The notes: generated by a model not told the origin, from the letters alone. 64,000 nucleotides of DNA from Oenanthe sinensis (GCA_028671895.1 CM053799.1:44517455-44581454), one strand, 5' to 3'; shown: positions 35,075 through 48,518, counted from the first letter of the stretch. Translations and numbers: made by a program.

Positions 35075-36569
35075 TGGTGTACCATGTGAAGTGTTTGTAA
35101 CTCATGACTTGTATCTGAGGAACAGTTTGAAAGACGGATAGCTTCTCGTAAGCGCAGTAATATAGCTTTCTGTGTTGGTGATAAGATGAAGTATCAGTAC
35201 TATAATTCAGTGACATGTCTTTTTGACATTCATTGCAAAGTAACTCTGCTTGAGTTTAGTTACCCATTTCACCAATTTGATTTAGTAGAGTTAGTTTCGT
35301 ACATGTTTACAGGCACTGTTTAAAATTTCCTGCTTACTGTGTGCATAAGCATTTGATGCTCCTAGTTTTGGGCTGCTAAAGCCACTTGAGTCATTTGGAG
35401 TCTGCTTAAGTATAAGATTATAGAAATAAAGTGGCATAAGATTTTTCTCAATTGCATAATTCTGCTTAACATGCGGAAGAGCACTGTTGTCTTAAAGTAG
35501 GCATCATTTATATAGCATAAAAATATACTCAGATATCATGAACAGGAATTCAATGTACATGCTCAAAGTCAGTTCGTTAAAATTGTAGACTATTCCTGTT
35601 TCGTATATCCTAGCGTATCATTGTCACAATCACAAATCGGCATACAATATGTAAAACAGGATGGTCTGGCTCCTAGCCTATATCTGTACTGATGTTGGTG
35701 ACGTAAATCGGGATAATTGGGGAGGCAGGGGAAAATATGAGTTGAATGATAATTAGGAGAATCAGTAATATGATAGATGAATGATAAACTAGGGGTAATA
35801 CCTTGTCAAAAATGATGATTGGTGTTTGAAGGGCGCTCGTTTTTTATTTGTTGAAGAAAGTATAATGTGTTCTTCAGATTGTAGGAACGATTATTTTATG
35901 ATCTGAGATTAAGCGTAATTGGGTTCTCCAGGTTGTAGAAACCATTACTGTATGATCTAATATTGAGCCAATTTTGAGCTCAACTTTAGCAAAAAGGTTT
36001 TAGGAACGACTTCATGATTTAAGATTGTGATGCAACTCTTTTCTCGTAAGAATGATTATAGTCAGGTTCATGTATCTATCAGGCTATCAGTTTTCCCAAA
36101 TGACATAGCAGTTCGTCTAATTTTTTGTCTTAGTTATTTCATTTCTTTATAATTATAATTGTAAATATTTATTCATTTAAGTAAGAGAAAAAGAAACATA
36201 AGATGCATTTTAGGTAATTTTTTAAGATTTTAGCATATAATAATAATAATTTTACAAAAATACTCCTCCTCCTATGTTTACGTATAAAATCTCAGGTAAC
36301 TTATATTGGTAGAAATTTAACAAATTGTTCAAATAAAAGGAGAAATATGGCAATCAACCATCCACTCTCGAGATTTACCCTTCCCAAGTGAGCCTCTGAG
36401 ATCTCCTGCCCCATGACGTGGTAAACAACTTTTGAAGATAAAATAAAGGATCACAACTTGAACAAGCTTTAGAGGTCAAATGGTCAAATCTTTTGAAAGA
36501 ATGGAAGCAATTTGAAAATGGGTCTTAAATTTGCGTTTGGATCCTGAACAGACTTTATCTTATGGTCTT
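35075..36569. other. 3' flank of DJ-1, no gene
   Basis: 35075-35700 is probably DJ-1 3' UTR and flank. Between 35865 and 36030 an approximately 70-bp segment ('ttgtaggaacgattattttatgatctgag') recurs two or three times in diverged form. No coding signal. Confidence 0.4.
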
Positions 36570-36921
36570 GGGGAGTTGAAAATTATATAGATAATAATGA
36601 AGATTTGTCTTTTCCGCTTGTGATAACTTTACAGTTATTGGGTTCTGTTTGTTATAATTTGAAAATGTTTGATGATAGTTTGGGGTATCTTAATAGGGTA
36701 TTGATTAAGTTACAAGAAGAGAAATCAGTTAGTGTTAATGATGTTTGTGAGGGTTTGCATGGTGTTCAACTTGAGTTGGCGAAATGACTTTAGAAGAGGG
36801 TAATGAAGAAGTTGGATACAACCCAGTCAGCTGCACATGTGTTTGCATTTGCAAACGAGATTATGGATGCCGATTCAGATTCAACTCAGTCCTTTCAAAA
36901 GCTTATGATGCCATGGGAAGG
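36570..36921 (+). pseudogene. TPR (kinesin-light-chain-like) gene fragment
   Basis: An open stretch reads NNEDLSFPLVITLQLLGSV and continues CYNLKMFDDSLGYLNRVL, ending ...GLHGVQLELAK before a stop at 36785-36787. This matches the TPR helices of plant kinesin-light-chain-related proteins (LPLVMTLQLLGSV-type block). After the stop the frame is lost, although a later frame ends in KAYDAMGR next to a donor-like gtaaac. No 5' part and no further exons are seen, so it is a truncated copy. Confidence 0.55.
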
Positions 36922-37049
36922 TAAACAATCATACTCTCTTTAGTCCTTTATAATTGACGTTTTCAACTTTTGCTCATGTTCCCTATTTAATTGACGTTTT
37001 TAGTTTTCAAAGTGAAATAAATGCTTAACTTTCTATATAATGTTCTTCG

Positions 37050-38743
37050 TAGAGCTGGCCAAACGAGCGGTCCGGGCGTGCCAGGCCGGTTCGCAGGCGT
37101 GCCGGTTTGGCCAGCTCATAGCTCGTGGACGGCACGTGCAGTTACTTGGGTCGTGCCGAGTCGGACCGATTCTCAGAAAGACAGACTCGTGTGCGGCTTG
37201 ACGGGTTAGGCGGGTTTATTTATTTATTTATTTTTAAAATTTTAATTCCATTTAATATTTTAAAAGGATTAAAAAATTATACGAATATTTTTGGAATAAA
37301 AGAGAATGGTACCTTTATAAATTTTATTAATTAAAAAATATTTTACAAGTAATTTGACAGGACTCCTCTATAAAAAAAATAGAACAAACCGCTTGTACAT
37401 AATAAACATATTAAAAATATACGAAGCAAATCAAATTTAAAAATACAAAATAAAAATATAATATTGATATTGATAGTTTTCAGGATCTCAAAAAAAATTA
37501 AATATTTAAATTTTATTAATAATATAGTAAAATATAATATTTATATAATTAAAATTAAAGATATCAATAAAAATATCAACGAGTTGTAGCAGATGACCGT
37601 GCCGTTACGTACGTGCCGAGCCATATAAAAGTAGAGGTCTGTACCTCTACTTTTAAAGGAAGTAGAAGTACAGACCTCTATTTGGAAGTGGAAATACAGA
37701 CATCTACTTTTATATGTATATGTAGATTAAAAAATTGAGAGTTTATCTCAATTTATAAGAAGATTTAATTTATTTGTAGATTAAAAAATAAATAAAATCA
37801 TATACTAGGATTTTTTTAAAATTTTTAAATTTAAAATCAGAGTTTTTTTTTAAAAATTTTAAAATCAGATAAAACATATATTAATTTGTAAGGTTATAAG
37901 TTTAATTATTCAAAAAAGAATATAATACATTAGTTTAAATAAATAAAGTTTAAAAAATTATTAAAAATATATCAAATATATTTTTTCATAATATATCAAT
38001 TATGTTATATTGTAATTATATCATAATTACAATATAATTATGATACTCAATCGACTCATCTGGTGTATTAGTGTCGTGCCGGTTCGGTACATGCCGTGTC
38101 GTGCCGGTTCGGTCCCTTATTTTCTTTGTTTAAATATTATAATTATAAATAATATAATAACTTATAATTATTTGAAATAAAAATTAAAAATTTTAATTTT
38201 AAACTAATACTTGTTTGGATGATTTTATTATTATGTGTAATTTATGAGTTACTAAAAAATATAAAAATAAAAATTATATATGAATAATAATATTCTTTTT
38301 TATCAATACAATTTTAATAATAAAATAAATTGTTCAAAAAATATATATAATATTAATTTGAACTAATTTTTGACTCCAAGCTATTTTTTAAATTATAAAA
38401 CATCTTTTAACTTATTACTTAATTGTTTATTTAATTGAATAAACATTTGTTAATCCTTAATATTTTAAATTCGAAGATATGCTCAAATTGAAGATACGTG
38501 CCGTGCCGGTTCCGTGCCGTGCCGTGCCGTGCCGTGCCGGTACGAATCAGACGGGTTGTAGCGGGTTTTGTGAGCCGGGACGAGCCGTGCACGGTTCTTT
38601 GCAGCCTAACTCGTGTACGGCACGGTTCTTAAGCCGGTTCGTGCCGGTTCGTGACCCGGCCCGGTTCAAACCATCCCAAACGTACTCAAATGACGAGTCG
38701 GGGCGAGTCAGGGCGAGCCGACTCGCTCGTTTGGCCGGCTCTA
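37050..38743. mobile_element. Non-autonomous TIR element, 1694 bp, GC-rich ends
   Basis: The left end is TAGAGCTGGCCAAACGAGCG and the right end, read inward, TAGAGCCGGCCAAACGAGCG, nearly identical 20-base inverted repeats. About 150-200 bases of GC-rich DNA lie inside each end and contain reiterated gtgccg units, including gtgccgtgccgtgccgtgcc at 38514-38533. The core is extremely AT-rich with no transposase. The 8 bases outside each end (gttcttcg, gcccttca) match at 5 of 8, so an old 8-bp hAT duplication is possible but not proven. Confidence 0.7.
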
Positions 38744-39982
38744 GCCCTTCATTTCCCCCCTTTATATTCCTGTTGTATTAAATGAAAAGGTTAGTTCAGC
38801 AATTTTATAACTATATTGATGATAATCTAATGAATTAAATAGGTTCCTTGGTTTGTTTGTGTATTAACATAATTTATAGCCTCTCTATCTTTCTCCCTCA
38901 CTCTCTCACCGTCTCTCGTGACCTTGATCAACACAAATACACTATCTCAATAATATTATTATTAAAAAAAAATCCATGAGATCAACAGTTACAAACAAGT
39001 TATGAAGGAGGCATATATGTATTTTGCACTTTTAAATGAATGGTTAAACTCTTCGACTCGATTTTACGTCATCATTATTGATTAGATTTCTAATCATTTT
39101 TTTAAATTGTGAGTTCTAGTTTTCTTGATTTCATCTCGGTCCGAACATATAATTCTTTTGACTCATGTTAAGAACTTATTTTTATTTTGAGTTTTGTGAT
39201 CAATTCTATGCATGTCGAATATGGTATTTAAGAAATCGAGTCTGGTGCATGTTTTAATGGTAGTAGAGATTATTCTGTTTGTTGTATATTTTCATACTGG
39301 GTATGTTTAGGATCTTTTAAAATTCATATTCGTAACTTTATTTTTCTTTGTATCGTAACTTTATTTCTCTTTGTATGTGACTAAATGTGTGTCTCTATGC
39401 TAATGTTGATATATGTTAGTGTTTGATTTTGGTATAATAGTGTTTTTTAGGTCATGTATGATCAACTAGAATTTGAAAAGGTTGCATAGTTTTAAAATTA
39501 ATTATATATATATATATATATATATATTAATGAATTTTAATACTAATATTTATGTCTCTGTTAATTGTGTGCAATATTTTAGGTAGTTTTTAATTATAGT
39601 AATTATTAAACGGATTATGCTTTTTAGTTAGATAATAATTCACGGGTTTGAGCTAAATCGGAGAATATTTGTGTTTTTTGTAATATTTATTGGTGGTCGT
39701 GTTTGATGACATATATTTTGGGTTTTTAAGAGGAAATCAAGTATCATTTTGATGGTTTGTCTATGTCATATATAATTTTTAAAATTCAAAATTTTCATTA
39801 AATATTTATATTAGTTTCGATTAACCTAATTATGTGTTATTTGACGTGTCCAATCAAATATTTTAATGTTTTCTTCACTTTAATTTATTTTAGTTTTATT
39901 TTCAAAAAGTCTTATAATTTATTTATTCTTTTATTTTATTTTTAATTTAAAATTTTGTACTTTCTTATATAAATGTTTTTAA

Positions 39983-40014
<32 letters not shown>

Positions 40015-40208
40015 TATTTCAATCATTTAAATTTATATTTTCTTTTTTAGTAAATGGTTGACCATATTATTGAGACTTATGTATTTCTTTATTTCTCTTA
40101 ATTTTCAGGTATATGGAAAGATGGGTATTCTATTTTTTAGGTAATAAAGTTTTTTGGGATCAGACACTACATGTGTTTTTTATCAGACATTAAAGTTTTA
40201 TTGTTTAA
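38744..40208. other. AT-rich intergenic region, no gene
   Basis: Long AT-rich stretches with perfect (AT)n runs at 39505-39528 and 39989-40012. No ORF over 60 codons with any family likeness. Confidence 0.45.
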
Positions 40209-40574
40209 GGCTCTATTTGAGATTGCTGTTCAAAACTGTTGTGCTGTGAGAAAAAGTGTTGGTGGAAAAAGCGCTGTCAGAAAAATTTGATGATTGTTTG
40301 GTATTTTTTTATTTATGCATATTTTGATATATAATATAAAAATAAATATTTTTTGGGAAGATTTGATGTTGAAATTCGCAATTATTTTCTACAAAAACTG
40401 AAAAGCAGCGTTTTCTAAAAGTATGGGAGGACCTGCTTTATCTAACAGCAGCTTTTAGATCAAAAACACTTCTCCGAACAACAACTTTTGGATTTTATCA
40501 AATACTTTTCTGCTTGCTTTTCAGCAAAAAACTATTGTTGATGTCTGTCTGCAACAGCATTACCAAACGAACCC
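40209..40574. mobile_element. PIF/Harbinger-like MITE, 366 bp, TAA TSD
   Basis: The left end ggctctatttgagattgctg and the right end read inward, gggttcgtttggtaatgctg, are imperfect inverted repeats. TAA flanks both sides (40206-40208 and 40575-40577). Internal segments around 'aaaagcgctg' and 'cagcagctttt' are also complementary. Non-coding. Confidence 0.6.
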
Positions 40575-40619
40575 TAAATGTTCGCGGTCATCTCTACTCC
40601 GATACAATTCATCATATGT

Positions 40620-41480
40620 CAACCGTATATGCTGACAAAAAAAAGTGTGTCCAAGTGTGTTCATTTTGGACGATCACAAACAGGTTATTAATTTACATAT
40701 TGTGAAACTACTATTTCTTAGAAATCTATAAAGCATACTATGACGATAACTTCATCAAATCATGTAGAGTTATTGGCAATCCACGAAGCAAGTAGAGAAT
40801 GTATTTCGTTGCGGTTTGTTATTCAACATATCCGGAAATCACGTGAATTATCAAACATATCGGACACTCCTACAGTTATGTTTGAAGATAATTCAGTCTG
40901 CATTAAACAACTCAAGGAATGATACATCAAAGAAAATAAAAAAAAAAGCATATCTTGCCAAAAAATTTCTATACTCATGAGTTCCAACAAACTGGTAATA
41001 TTGATGTATAACAAATTCGCTAAATTGAAAATCTGTTATTTACAAAGTCACTACCCACATCAATATTTGAAAAACTATGAAATAATATTGACATGCGGAG
41101 ATTAAGAAACTTGCCATAACAATGTGTCAAATCGTGAGATGTTTTATTTAAGAGGAGATCGTATTTTTTTTTGTCAAATGTTTTTATCCCACTACAGTTT
41201 TCTTGTAAGATTTTAACGAGGAGTCAATTTTTATAATAACTCACATTTGACAATTAAGAAAGAGTATTATAATAATAATGTGAATAAGCAGGTGATTGTC
41301 AAAGTTTTTAGTAGAAATTGTGTTTGCCAATACACGAATATTTACTGTACACAACAGGGCAATAGCTCTATCATACAAATGGTTGATATATTGAAAAGAC
41401 GTATATACCTATCTTTTTTTCTTATTACCTTTTCATTATATCGTTTATATTATAATTTTATTATTAAGAAAAATTTATAA
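40620..41480 (+). pseudogene. Copia retrotransposon RNase H / 3' end remnant
   Basis: From 40740 the frame gives TITSSNHVELLAIHEASREC and then VIQHIRKS and MFEDNSVCIKQLKE, the last part of the Ty1/Copia RNase H domain. It stops at 40921-40923, and the expected continuation (KFFYTHE-like, at 40965) is in a shifted frame. At 41150-41220 the usual Copia 3' text appears (tttttatcccactacagttttcttgtaag, aacgagg), and a partial LTR may follow from about 41248. Stops and shifts make it inactive. Only the last few hundred codons' worth of the element remain. Confidence 0.75.
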
Positions 41481-42680
41481 CAATGACAAAATAGTTATCA
41501 ATATGCTACTATTTTATAAATAGAAGTCAAATTCGATAAGTATATTCAACATATCATATTCAATATAAATTTAGATTAAAACAAGTTCACGATATATTTA
41601 CTTAACAATTTTAGGGAAAAAAATAATATAATTAAAAGATAAATGATTGAATTTTTTTTGTTTCCAAGAGTAGTCGAACTTTAAATTGCACAAGTATCAA
41701 GTTTAGAATGAATTTTTTTGAGAAGATTAAATTATCTTTGAAAAATCATATAATTTACTTATAAAATGATTAAATTATTGAATAAAAATATCCAAATAAT
41801 AAATAAATAATATTTTTTAACAATAATATATTTAAAATTAAAAAATCTTATATTTTTAGTTAAATTTGAATAAATATTTTAATTATTAATATCCTACTAC
41901 CAGATGGCCAAAAATTTCATATATGAAAGTTGGTAAAAATGTTAATTAGCAAAAAAAAAATTGATAAAAGTATAGCGCTATACTTTGTAGTAGAATAATT
42001 GTTGTGACTTATTACGTTTATTTTGTATTTTTGTTTGTTTTTCATAATTTATTTTTATTAAATTTTGAATTTTAATTAATTTTTATAATCATTTTGATTC
42101 ATTAAAATAAAAATAAAAATTATAATAATCTCTTTATGCAAAACCAAATTTGCAATTAATTGATTATTCAAAAATGTTATGGATATCTGTGTAATTTGGA
42201 GTAAAATATTTTTTGATAGGAAAATATATAAAATTAAAGTTGCATTCAATTTATTCTAATTTTAAAAGTTTACTATTTTTTAGTATAAAATTATATATTA
42301 TATTTTTGCAATTTTTTTATAGAAAACCCTTACTTCTGCATTAAAAGAAATCGAAAAACAATTTTTTACAATTTTTAAAATTGTTATTAAGAAATTATTA
42401 CTCGAGTATATTTATAATAAAACCTCATATTTATTTTTTATTAAAATAAAAGCCAAAATTATTTTAAGTAGTCAAGTAGTAGTAGCTTAAATTAGAAGTT
42501 GTGATCGGACGGTGGAGATACACTGCGTCAGATGAAAGCAAGCAAGATATATAAATTTTGACCCCTATATATAACAATCAAAATATATACTCCTCCTCTG
42601 CCTCTATATATGCATATCCCCAACCCCTAAATACAAACCCTTGCTTCTCTCTCTCAGCTGCGTCTCTCTCAACATCGCTA
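41481..42680 (+). other. Ran upstream region
   Basis: 41481-42480 is AT-rich without a gene. A TATA-like run, cctctatatatgcatatcc, lies at 42600-42618, about 65-80 bases before the Ran ATG. A pyrimidine-rich leader (cttctctctctcagctgcgtctctctc) follows it. The core-promoter assignment is inference. Confidence 0.45.
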
Positions 42681-44306
42681 ATGGTAACTCATCTCTCTCT
42701 CCCTCTCTCGCTCCTCTCTCTCTCCCTATCTCTCTCCTCTCTCTCTCTCTGATCTGTCTCTCCCTATCTCTCTCTGATCTGTCTCTCCCGCTCTTGCCCT
42801 CTCTCCCTATCTCTCGCTCTCATCTCTCTCCCTATCTCTCGCTCCTCTCTCTCTCTCACCCTCATCTCTCTCTCTCATCTCTCTCACCCTCATCTCTCTC
42901 TCATCTCTCTCCCTATCTCTCTCCCTCTCTCGCTCTCTCTCTATAGATTTTAATCGGTGAATGTTTGTGTTACAGGCTCTGCCGAATCAGCAGACTGTTG
43001 ATTATCCAAGCTTCAAGCTTGTCATTGTCGGCGATGGCGGAACAGGTATCGATTTATATATATATATATTATCGAATCGTATATTTTGTGTACTTTATAT
43101 AGCTGTAGAGTTTGCTGTTTTCGATCCGGCGAATAGTGATTCCTGATTAGTGTTGATGTTTACACTGATGTAATTATAAATCTGTGAATTTGATTTCATA
43201 TGTGTGTGTGAGTGTGTGAAATTATTTTTAATTAGAGCTGATATATTATGTTTTAACATCGAAAAGGTTTGATTGGACAAATTGGGGAATTATATGAAAT
43301 TAAATTATAATGTGGCTAGATATTTTTATGATGGAAAATACGAAATCTATTTGTCTCCAACTATAGATGATTATTATGTATTTGATTTTGTAAATTTGGC
43401 TGTGTTATCTATATGATATTATGTTTGGGTTTGTAAAATGAGAACTAGTATACAAAGAATATAGTATATTAACTTGTAATGTATGTTGCTAGTCTGTGTT
43501 TTAATTAATGAATCATTTTGATGTTTATTTTAAGCCTTTAACAAGCAAATGCCTTTGAATAACATTGTTGGTGTTCTTTAGCGGTTAAAAATTATAATGT
43601 GTGTATTGTAGTAGACTGGTTACTGGTATAATTGATAGATTTCATTGCTGTTTATATTGACTGGTTTGTTTCTGAATTTGATGTTTTTGCACATGTTAGG
43701 GAAAACCACATTTGTGAAGAGACATCTTACTGGAGAATTCGAGAAGAAATATGAGCGTAAGTTTAATATTCAGAGTTTTTGTCATGCAGGACCACCTTTT
43801 TAGCTGTGTATTAGTAACTAAGAATGTTGTTTTTTTGTTTCAGCAACCATTGGTGTGGAAGTTCATCCATTGGATTTCTTCACTAACTGTGGAAAAATTC
43901 GATTCTACTGCTGGGACACGGCAGGGCAGGAGAAATTTGGTGGGCTCAGGGATGGCTACTAGTAAGTTAATTGATTATTCATATGAACTTCAGTTGTAAT
44001 CTATTTATATGAACTTCTGTTGTAATCTATTTATATGAACTTCTGTTTTAAATTATTGATGCTGGTCAATTCATTGATTGCTGAGTTGGATTGTTTAATT
44101 TACTGCTCAGTCTTCTATGCAGGACTACTTATTCTTTTAAACTAAATAAAGTGTTATGTTTTGGAATTCTAAAGCATTTATATCTATGTTGTGTATATTG
44201 ATGCAATAATAGTTGGTTCCATTCTGTGTGAGTTTCTTTGATTTGTAGCCTATTTGAAAGTCCAATTATTTATTTAAGTTTGCAGTTTACACAACCGTTT
44301 TACATG

Positions 44307-44369
<63 letters not shown>

Positions 44370-45924
44370 AAGTGAAAGACTGCTCCCCGAATGTCCTGTA
44401 CTATGGTTGTATGTCCTTTCTATTGACTACCTTTTGGCTAAAGGGGTTAGTCTGCTTTTGGTGACCTTTTTTATGCAGTGTTGTTGTACCATATGGTATC
44501 ATGTGTCTGGCGTCTGAGTCTTTCTTTTCCTGGCCTTGACTATCAGGCAAACATATATTTTTTAAAAGCTTATTTGCCGACATGCGTAATTGAAAATGCA
44601 TTTCTGTTACTTGTAAAGAACTGAGATGTTTATTTTATCATATGCAGCATTCACGGGCAGTGTGCCATCATCATGTTTGATGTAACAGCGAGGTTGACTT
44701 ATAAAAATGTTCCAACTTGGCATCGAGATCTTTGCCGGTTTGTCAAGAATTCCTTATCTTTTTATATTGAAGTAAATAACTCTGTTACATGCTCAAGTGA
44801 TTGGATCTTAATAATCTGCACCTTGTCTATTGCATCAGTGTCTGTGAGAATATTCCAATTGTACTTTGTGGGAACAAGGTTGATGTGAAGAACAGGCAAG
44901 TGAAAGCAAAGCAGGTTACATTCCATAGGAAGAAGAATCTGCAGTATTATGAGATTTCTGCAAAGAGTAACTACAATTTTGAAAAGCCATATCTCTATCT
45001 TGCCAGAAAACTTGCAGGGTAAAGTGTGACAATCTAATTCATCACTGGCTTGGTTTCTTTTTGTAAATCTCTTTATTCTAACACAAAGCTGTCATGTGGT
45101 TGTGTAGGGATCCCAACTTGCACTTTGTGGAGTCTCCAGCACTTGCTCCACCAGAAGTACATATCGACATAGCCGCACAGCAGCAGTAAGTTTTTTTTCC
45201 TAGCAAACTTACTGTTAACTGCACCTCCATTCTGTTGTTTTTTATTTGAAAAAAGACAATTTTGAGTTCTATGTGCATCTCTATTTTCGCATTTAACTTG
45301 CCAACACATTAGCACCTTTGTAGTTAGGCATTGAACTATTGATTGACACCAACCACATCATGCTTCACTTAATTGGATTCATATCAAACATGATGTGAAA
45401 TTTGTTTCCTGACCTCAAGTTTCTTACTTTCAAGCTGTTGTGTTCGGTTTGATGGAATGGCTGGAGTGAGAACATTGTGATTCAGATTACATTTATGAAC
45501 ATTCAAGCATGATACTCATTTATGTCATTCCATTCCACAAATCTTAACAAGAGTTCAATCAATTTGCAAATTAATGTTCACTTCTACAGTGTACCTCCTT
45601 GTATCTTTGGCAAATCTCACTCGTATATTTAATTTTTCTTCCACCCCTAACCTTCTTCACTAATTATTCAAATCCAATGTCCTACTATATTACAATTTAT
45701 CCAAATGCATACAAACAAGCATCCCTTGGTAGGAGGCAAATTGGTGTATGCTGTATGGCCAAGCCACATACTTGTTACAACAGATCCTTTTAATGAATCC
45801 TTTGTTATTCAGTTTTATATTTCTCATGTGTGATGGTGATTGTACTTTATGCAGGCACGAGGCAGAGCTTATTGCAGCTGCAAGTCAGCCTCTCCCTGAT
45901 GACGATGATGATGCGTTTGAGTAG
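42681..45924 (+). CDS. RAN: Ran small GTPase, 221 aa
   Basis: Eight exons: 42681-42683 (the ATG alone), 42976-43045, 43700-43756, 43844-43961, 44648-44737, 44839-45018, 45108-45185, 45855-45924. They total 666 bp and give 221 aa, the standard plant Ran length. Visible motifs are the P-loop GDGGTGKTT (about 20-28), the switch II region [15 protein letters not shown] for guanine specificity, [14 protein letters not shown] text, and the acidic DDDDDAFE C-terminus (no prenyl Cys). Ran drives nuclear import and export with RCC1, RanGAP and importins, and also spindle and nuclear-envelope assembly. The first intron directly follows the ATG and begins with about 260 bp of CT-rich sequence. All introns are GT/AG. 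No defects are seen. Confidence 0.97.
42684..42946 (+). repeat. CT-rich tract filling Ran intron 1
   Basis: About 90% of Ran intron 1 is (CT)n with ccctat and gatctg interruptions, starting right after the donor gtaact. The polypyrimidine bias continues from the 5' leader, so the transcript carries CT-rich sequence both sides of the start codon. Long ORFs across it (Leu/Ser runs) are artefacts. Confidence 0.85.
44309..44366. repeat. (AT)29 microsatellite in Ran intron 4
   Basis: A perfect uninterrupted AT dinucleotide run of 58 bp, likely to be length-variable between individuals. Confidence 0.95.
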
Positions 45925-46309
45925 AAGCGTAGCTTCTTGTTGGTTTCAGTATTGCCCCAGTTTTTATGCTAAGCCTTGTACCCCAAAAATTTTCAGAGGA
46001 TTTGCTCATCAAAGATTACTTTTTAAGGGTTTCGAGTGGCTTGAGAGTTTTTAAAGAGTAGGAATGGATTGATGTACTGTATCTAATTTGATTTTGTCTT
46101 GTGGGTGATCATTTTAAAGTTTTTTTTATGGATATCTAATTTACATTGGTTATATGCATGCTTTTGTTACATTTGTGGTTGCTTCTGAATTGATACTTGG
46201 TCTCACAAATGATAATTACATGGTTTGGAGGACGAACCGAATTATTCTTTCGAGTTCGAACTTGATAAATTCCGTTATTAGGAATATGTTTACATTGTTG
46301 AATAAAGTC

Positions 46310-46505
46310 GTAAAGAAATTGAAATGTTCGAAATTGATAAATTTGGTTCAATAATTGAGTTTGATATGTTATCGAAATTTTGAGTTTACAAGGAAAAAGT
46401 TGTTTTGAGTTTGCAAGAACAAAATTGTAAAGAAATTGAAATGTTCGAACTTAATGAATTTGGTTCAATAATTGAGTTGGATATATTATCGAATTTTTGA
46501 GTTTA
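46310..46505 (+). repeat. 79-bp direct repeat, offset 117 bp
   Basis: 46310-46388 and 46427-46505 both start gtaaagaaattgaaatgttc and end gagttta, with about ten differences. They lie in the Ran 3' flank (45925-46568), where no other feature is seen, just before the MULE. Confidence 0.65.
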
Positions 46506-48518
46506 GACAATTGAGTTTTATGTGTTCAATAATTAAAATTATTTAAGTTAAATATGGGCTATTTAATGGAAAAAAGGACCCATATGCACATTTTATCGAT
46601 CAAATTCCCAAAATGGCACAGTTGGTGGGGAATGCCTCAAATAGCACTACGTAACACAACATGAAGTTACATGAACGTTTATGTGTCAAAACGTCACTTC
46701 GTGTAGCGTTTTTGACAATTATACCGACCTCAATTTCTATTATTTGCCTTGTCTCTATTGGTGCCTTAAACACGCATCTATTGGTACTCTAAACACAAAT
46801 TTCAGTTTCAATTGTTTCGGAATGTCGTCGAATTCAGTTCTTCCGTGGTGGCGTGGATCTACATGGATAGTAATATTTAACAAACTCAATTAGATGAGTG
46901 TATTTATAATAGGCCTATTTCTAAGCATGTTAAACTTGATTGTAGTATGAATTATCAAAATTGTAATTGGTTGAAAGTAGCTCGAGAATTGCCGAATGGA
47001 GTAGTAGTAGATGTTTTGAAGGGCAAACAAGTAGTGGTAGATACTTAGGTGGAGAATCGAGTAGTAGTAGACGTGTTGAGGTTAATGATGTTGTTGATAG
47101 TAGATTGATGATTGAAAAATTGAGATTTAATATTGTTTCTTTTGATGAGTCGATTTTGAAGACGAAAAATGATGTGTCAAATTCTATAAATTTGAGGGAG
47201 GGGATCATATTTGGTTCCAAAGAGGAGTTGATACTTACCGTGAAAAAAGTTCACACTACACCATATATGGGTATTACCCCATATATATCTAATATATCTT
47301 AAAATTGATATAAGGCAACACATTTTTTTAGTGTTACAGTTGATATCAACCAATGTTACATTAGATATGATCCGATATCTATTGTAATGCCAAAAAAGAT
47401 GTTGCCTTTGAACTTTAAAAAATGTTATTAAAAATAAAATATTGGGCAGGATTTTGCATAATATTTTAGGCGATCAAAGTCAAAATGAAAATTTTAACAA
47501 CATGCTCAAATAATAACCCGGTCATAAAACAGAAAATTTTAACAACCCAATCAAATAATAACCTGATAATGTTCGTAGTCATCAAGAGATTGTTATTACT
47601 AGGTTAAATAGTTTGAATTGGCATGTGGCTTGTAAGTGGAAAGATAATGGTTGTGTGTGGAAGCTAAAGGCTAGGTTATGGAAGGCATATGACAAATTTC
47701 AATTCATGGAAACGTCCGGGCACATGTATGAACACCACCATTACCAAGGACCACCTTAACTTGAGTTCTTCAGATATTGTTGATGAGACAATTAAAGAAT
47801 AAATTGTAGTTGATCCCACAATTAAAGAAAAAGTGTTAAACGCGACGACGAAAAATATTTTTGTTTACCAACCAGGAAGGAAGAAAATTAGAAATACCAA
47901 GAAACTTGTGATGGATGAAGTACATGGGTCTTGGGAAGGATCATATGAAGACCTCCATCATTTGTTGGAAGCATTGCAATCATTTAATGTTGGAATCAAG
48001 GTTGATTGGTTTTTTAAAGAAAATGAGTTGGGAGAGCATGTGAATTTATAGGTATTTTTCTATTTTTACACTAGTAGAGCATTCATGTGTATGTTCTTTT
48101 AATTTTGAATATGTTTGGGTAAATAGTTCACATTTGGGGTTTACAAATGTTCTATACTAATGAATGCTATAATATATATTTGAAACAGGATGTGACATTC
48201 AAGAGATTGTTCTAGGCTTTTAAGCCATGCATTGATGGATTTGAGCACTACATACCGGTCATCCAGACAGATGACACTCACCTGTATGGGCTTTATCCCA
48301 ATGTTATTTTGAGTGCAACAATAGTGGATGGATTCAGTCACATTCTTCCATTAGCCTTTGCAATAGTTGAAGCTTAGATTTGTATTTTATGGGCATGGTA
48401 TTTGTGTTGTTTCTGACAGACATGCAAGGATCATGACAGCTATGCAACAGACTGATTGGTGTGAACCATGAAATGTTTGTTGGTGATTGTTATAAGTTGG
48501 AGAACGTATTGAAAGTAT

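Noticed and set aside
42558..42946. Leu/Ser-rich ORFs upstream of Ran exon 2
   Set aside because: Translation of the CT-rich leader and intron 1; the true first exon is just the ATG at 42681.
46681..46893. ORF at the MULE left end as a gene
   Set aside because: It overlaps the inverted-repeat and subterminal region and has no similarity to transposase or host proteins.
47833..48051. Independent gene of 72 codons
   Set aside because: It is an internal block of the decayed MULE transposase, in order with blocks on both sides.
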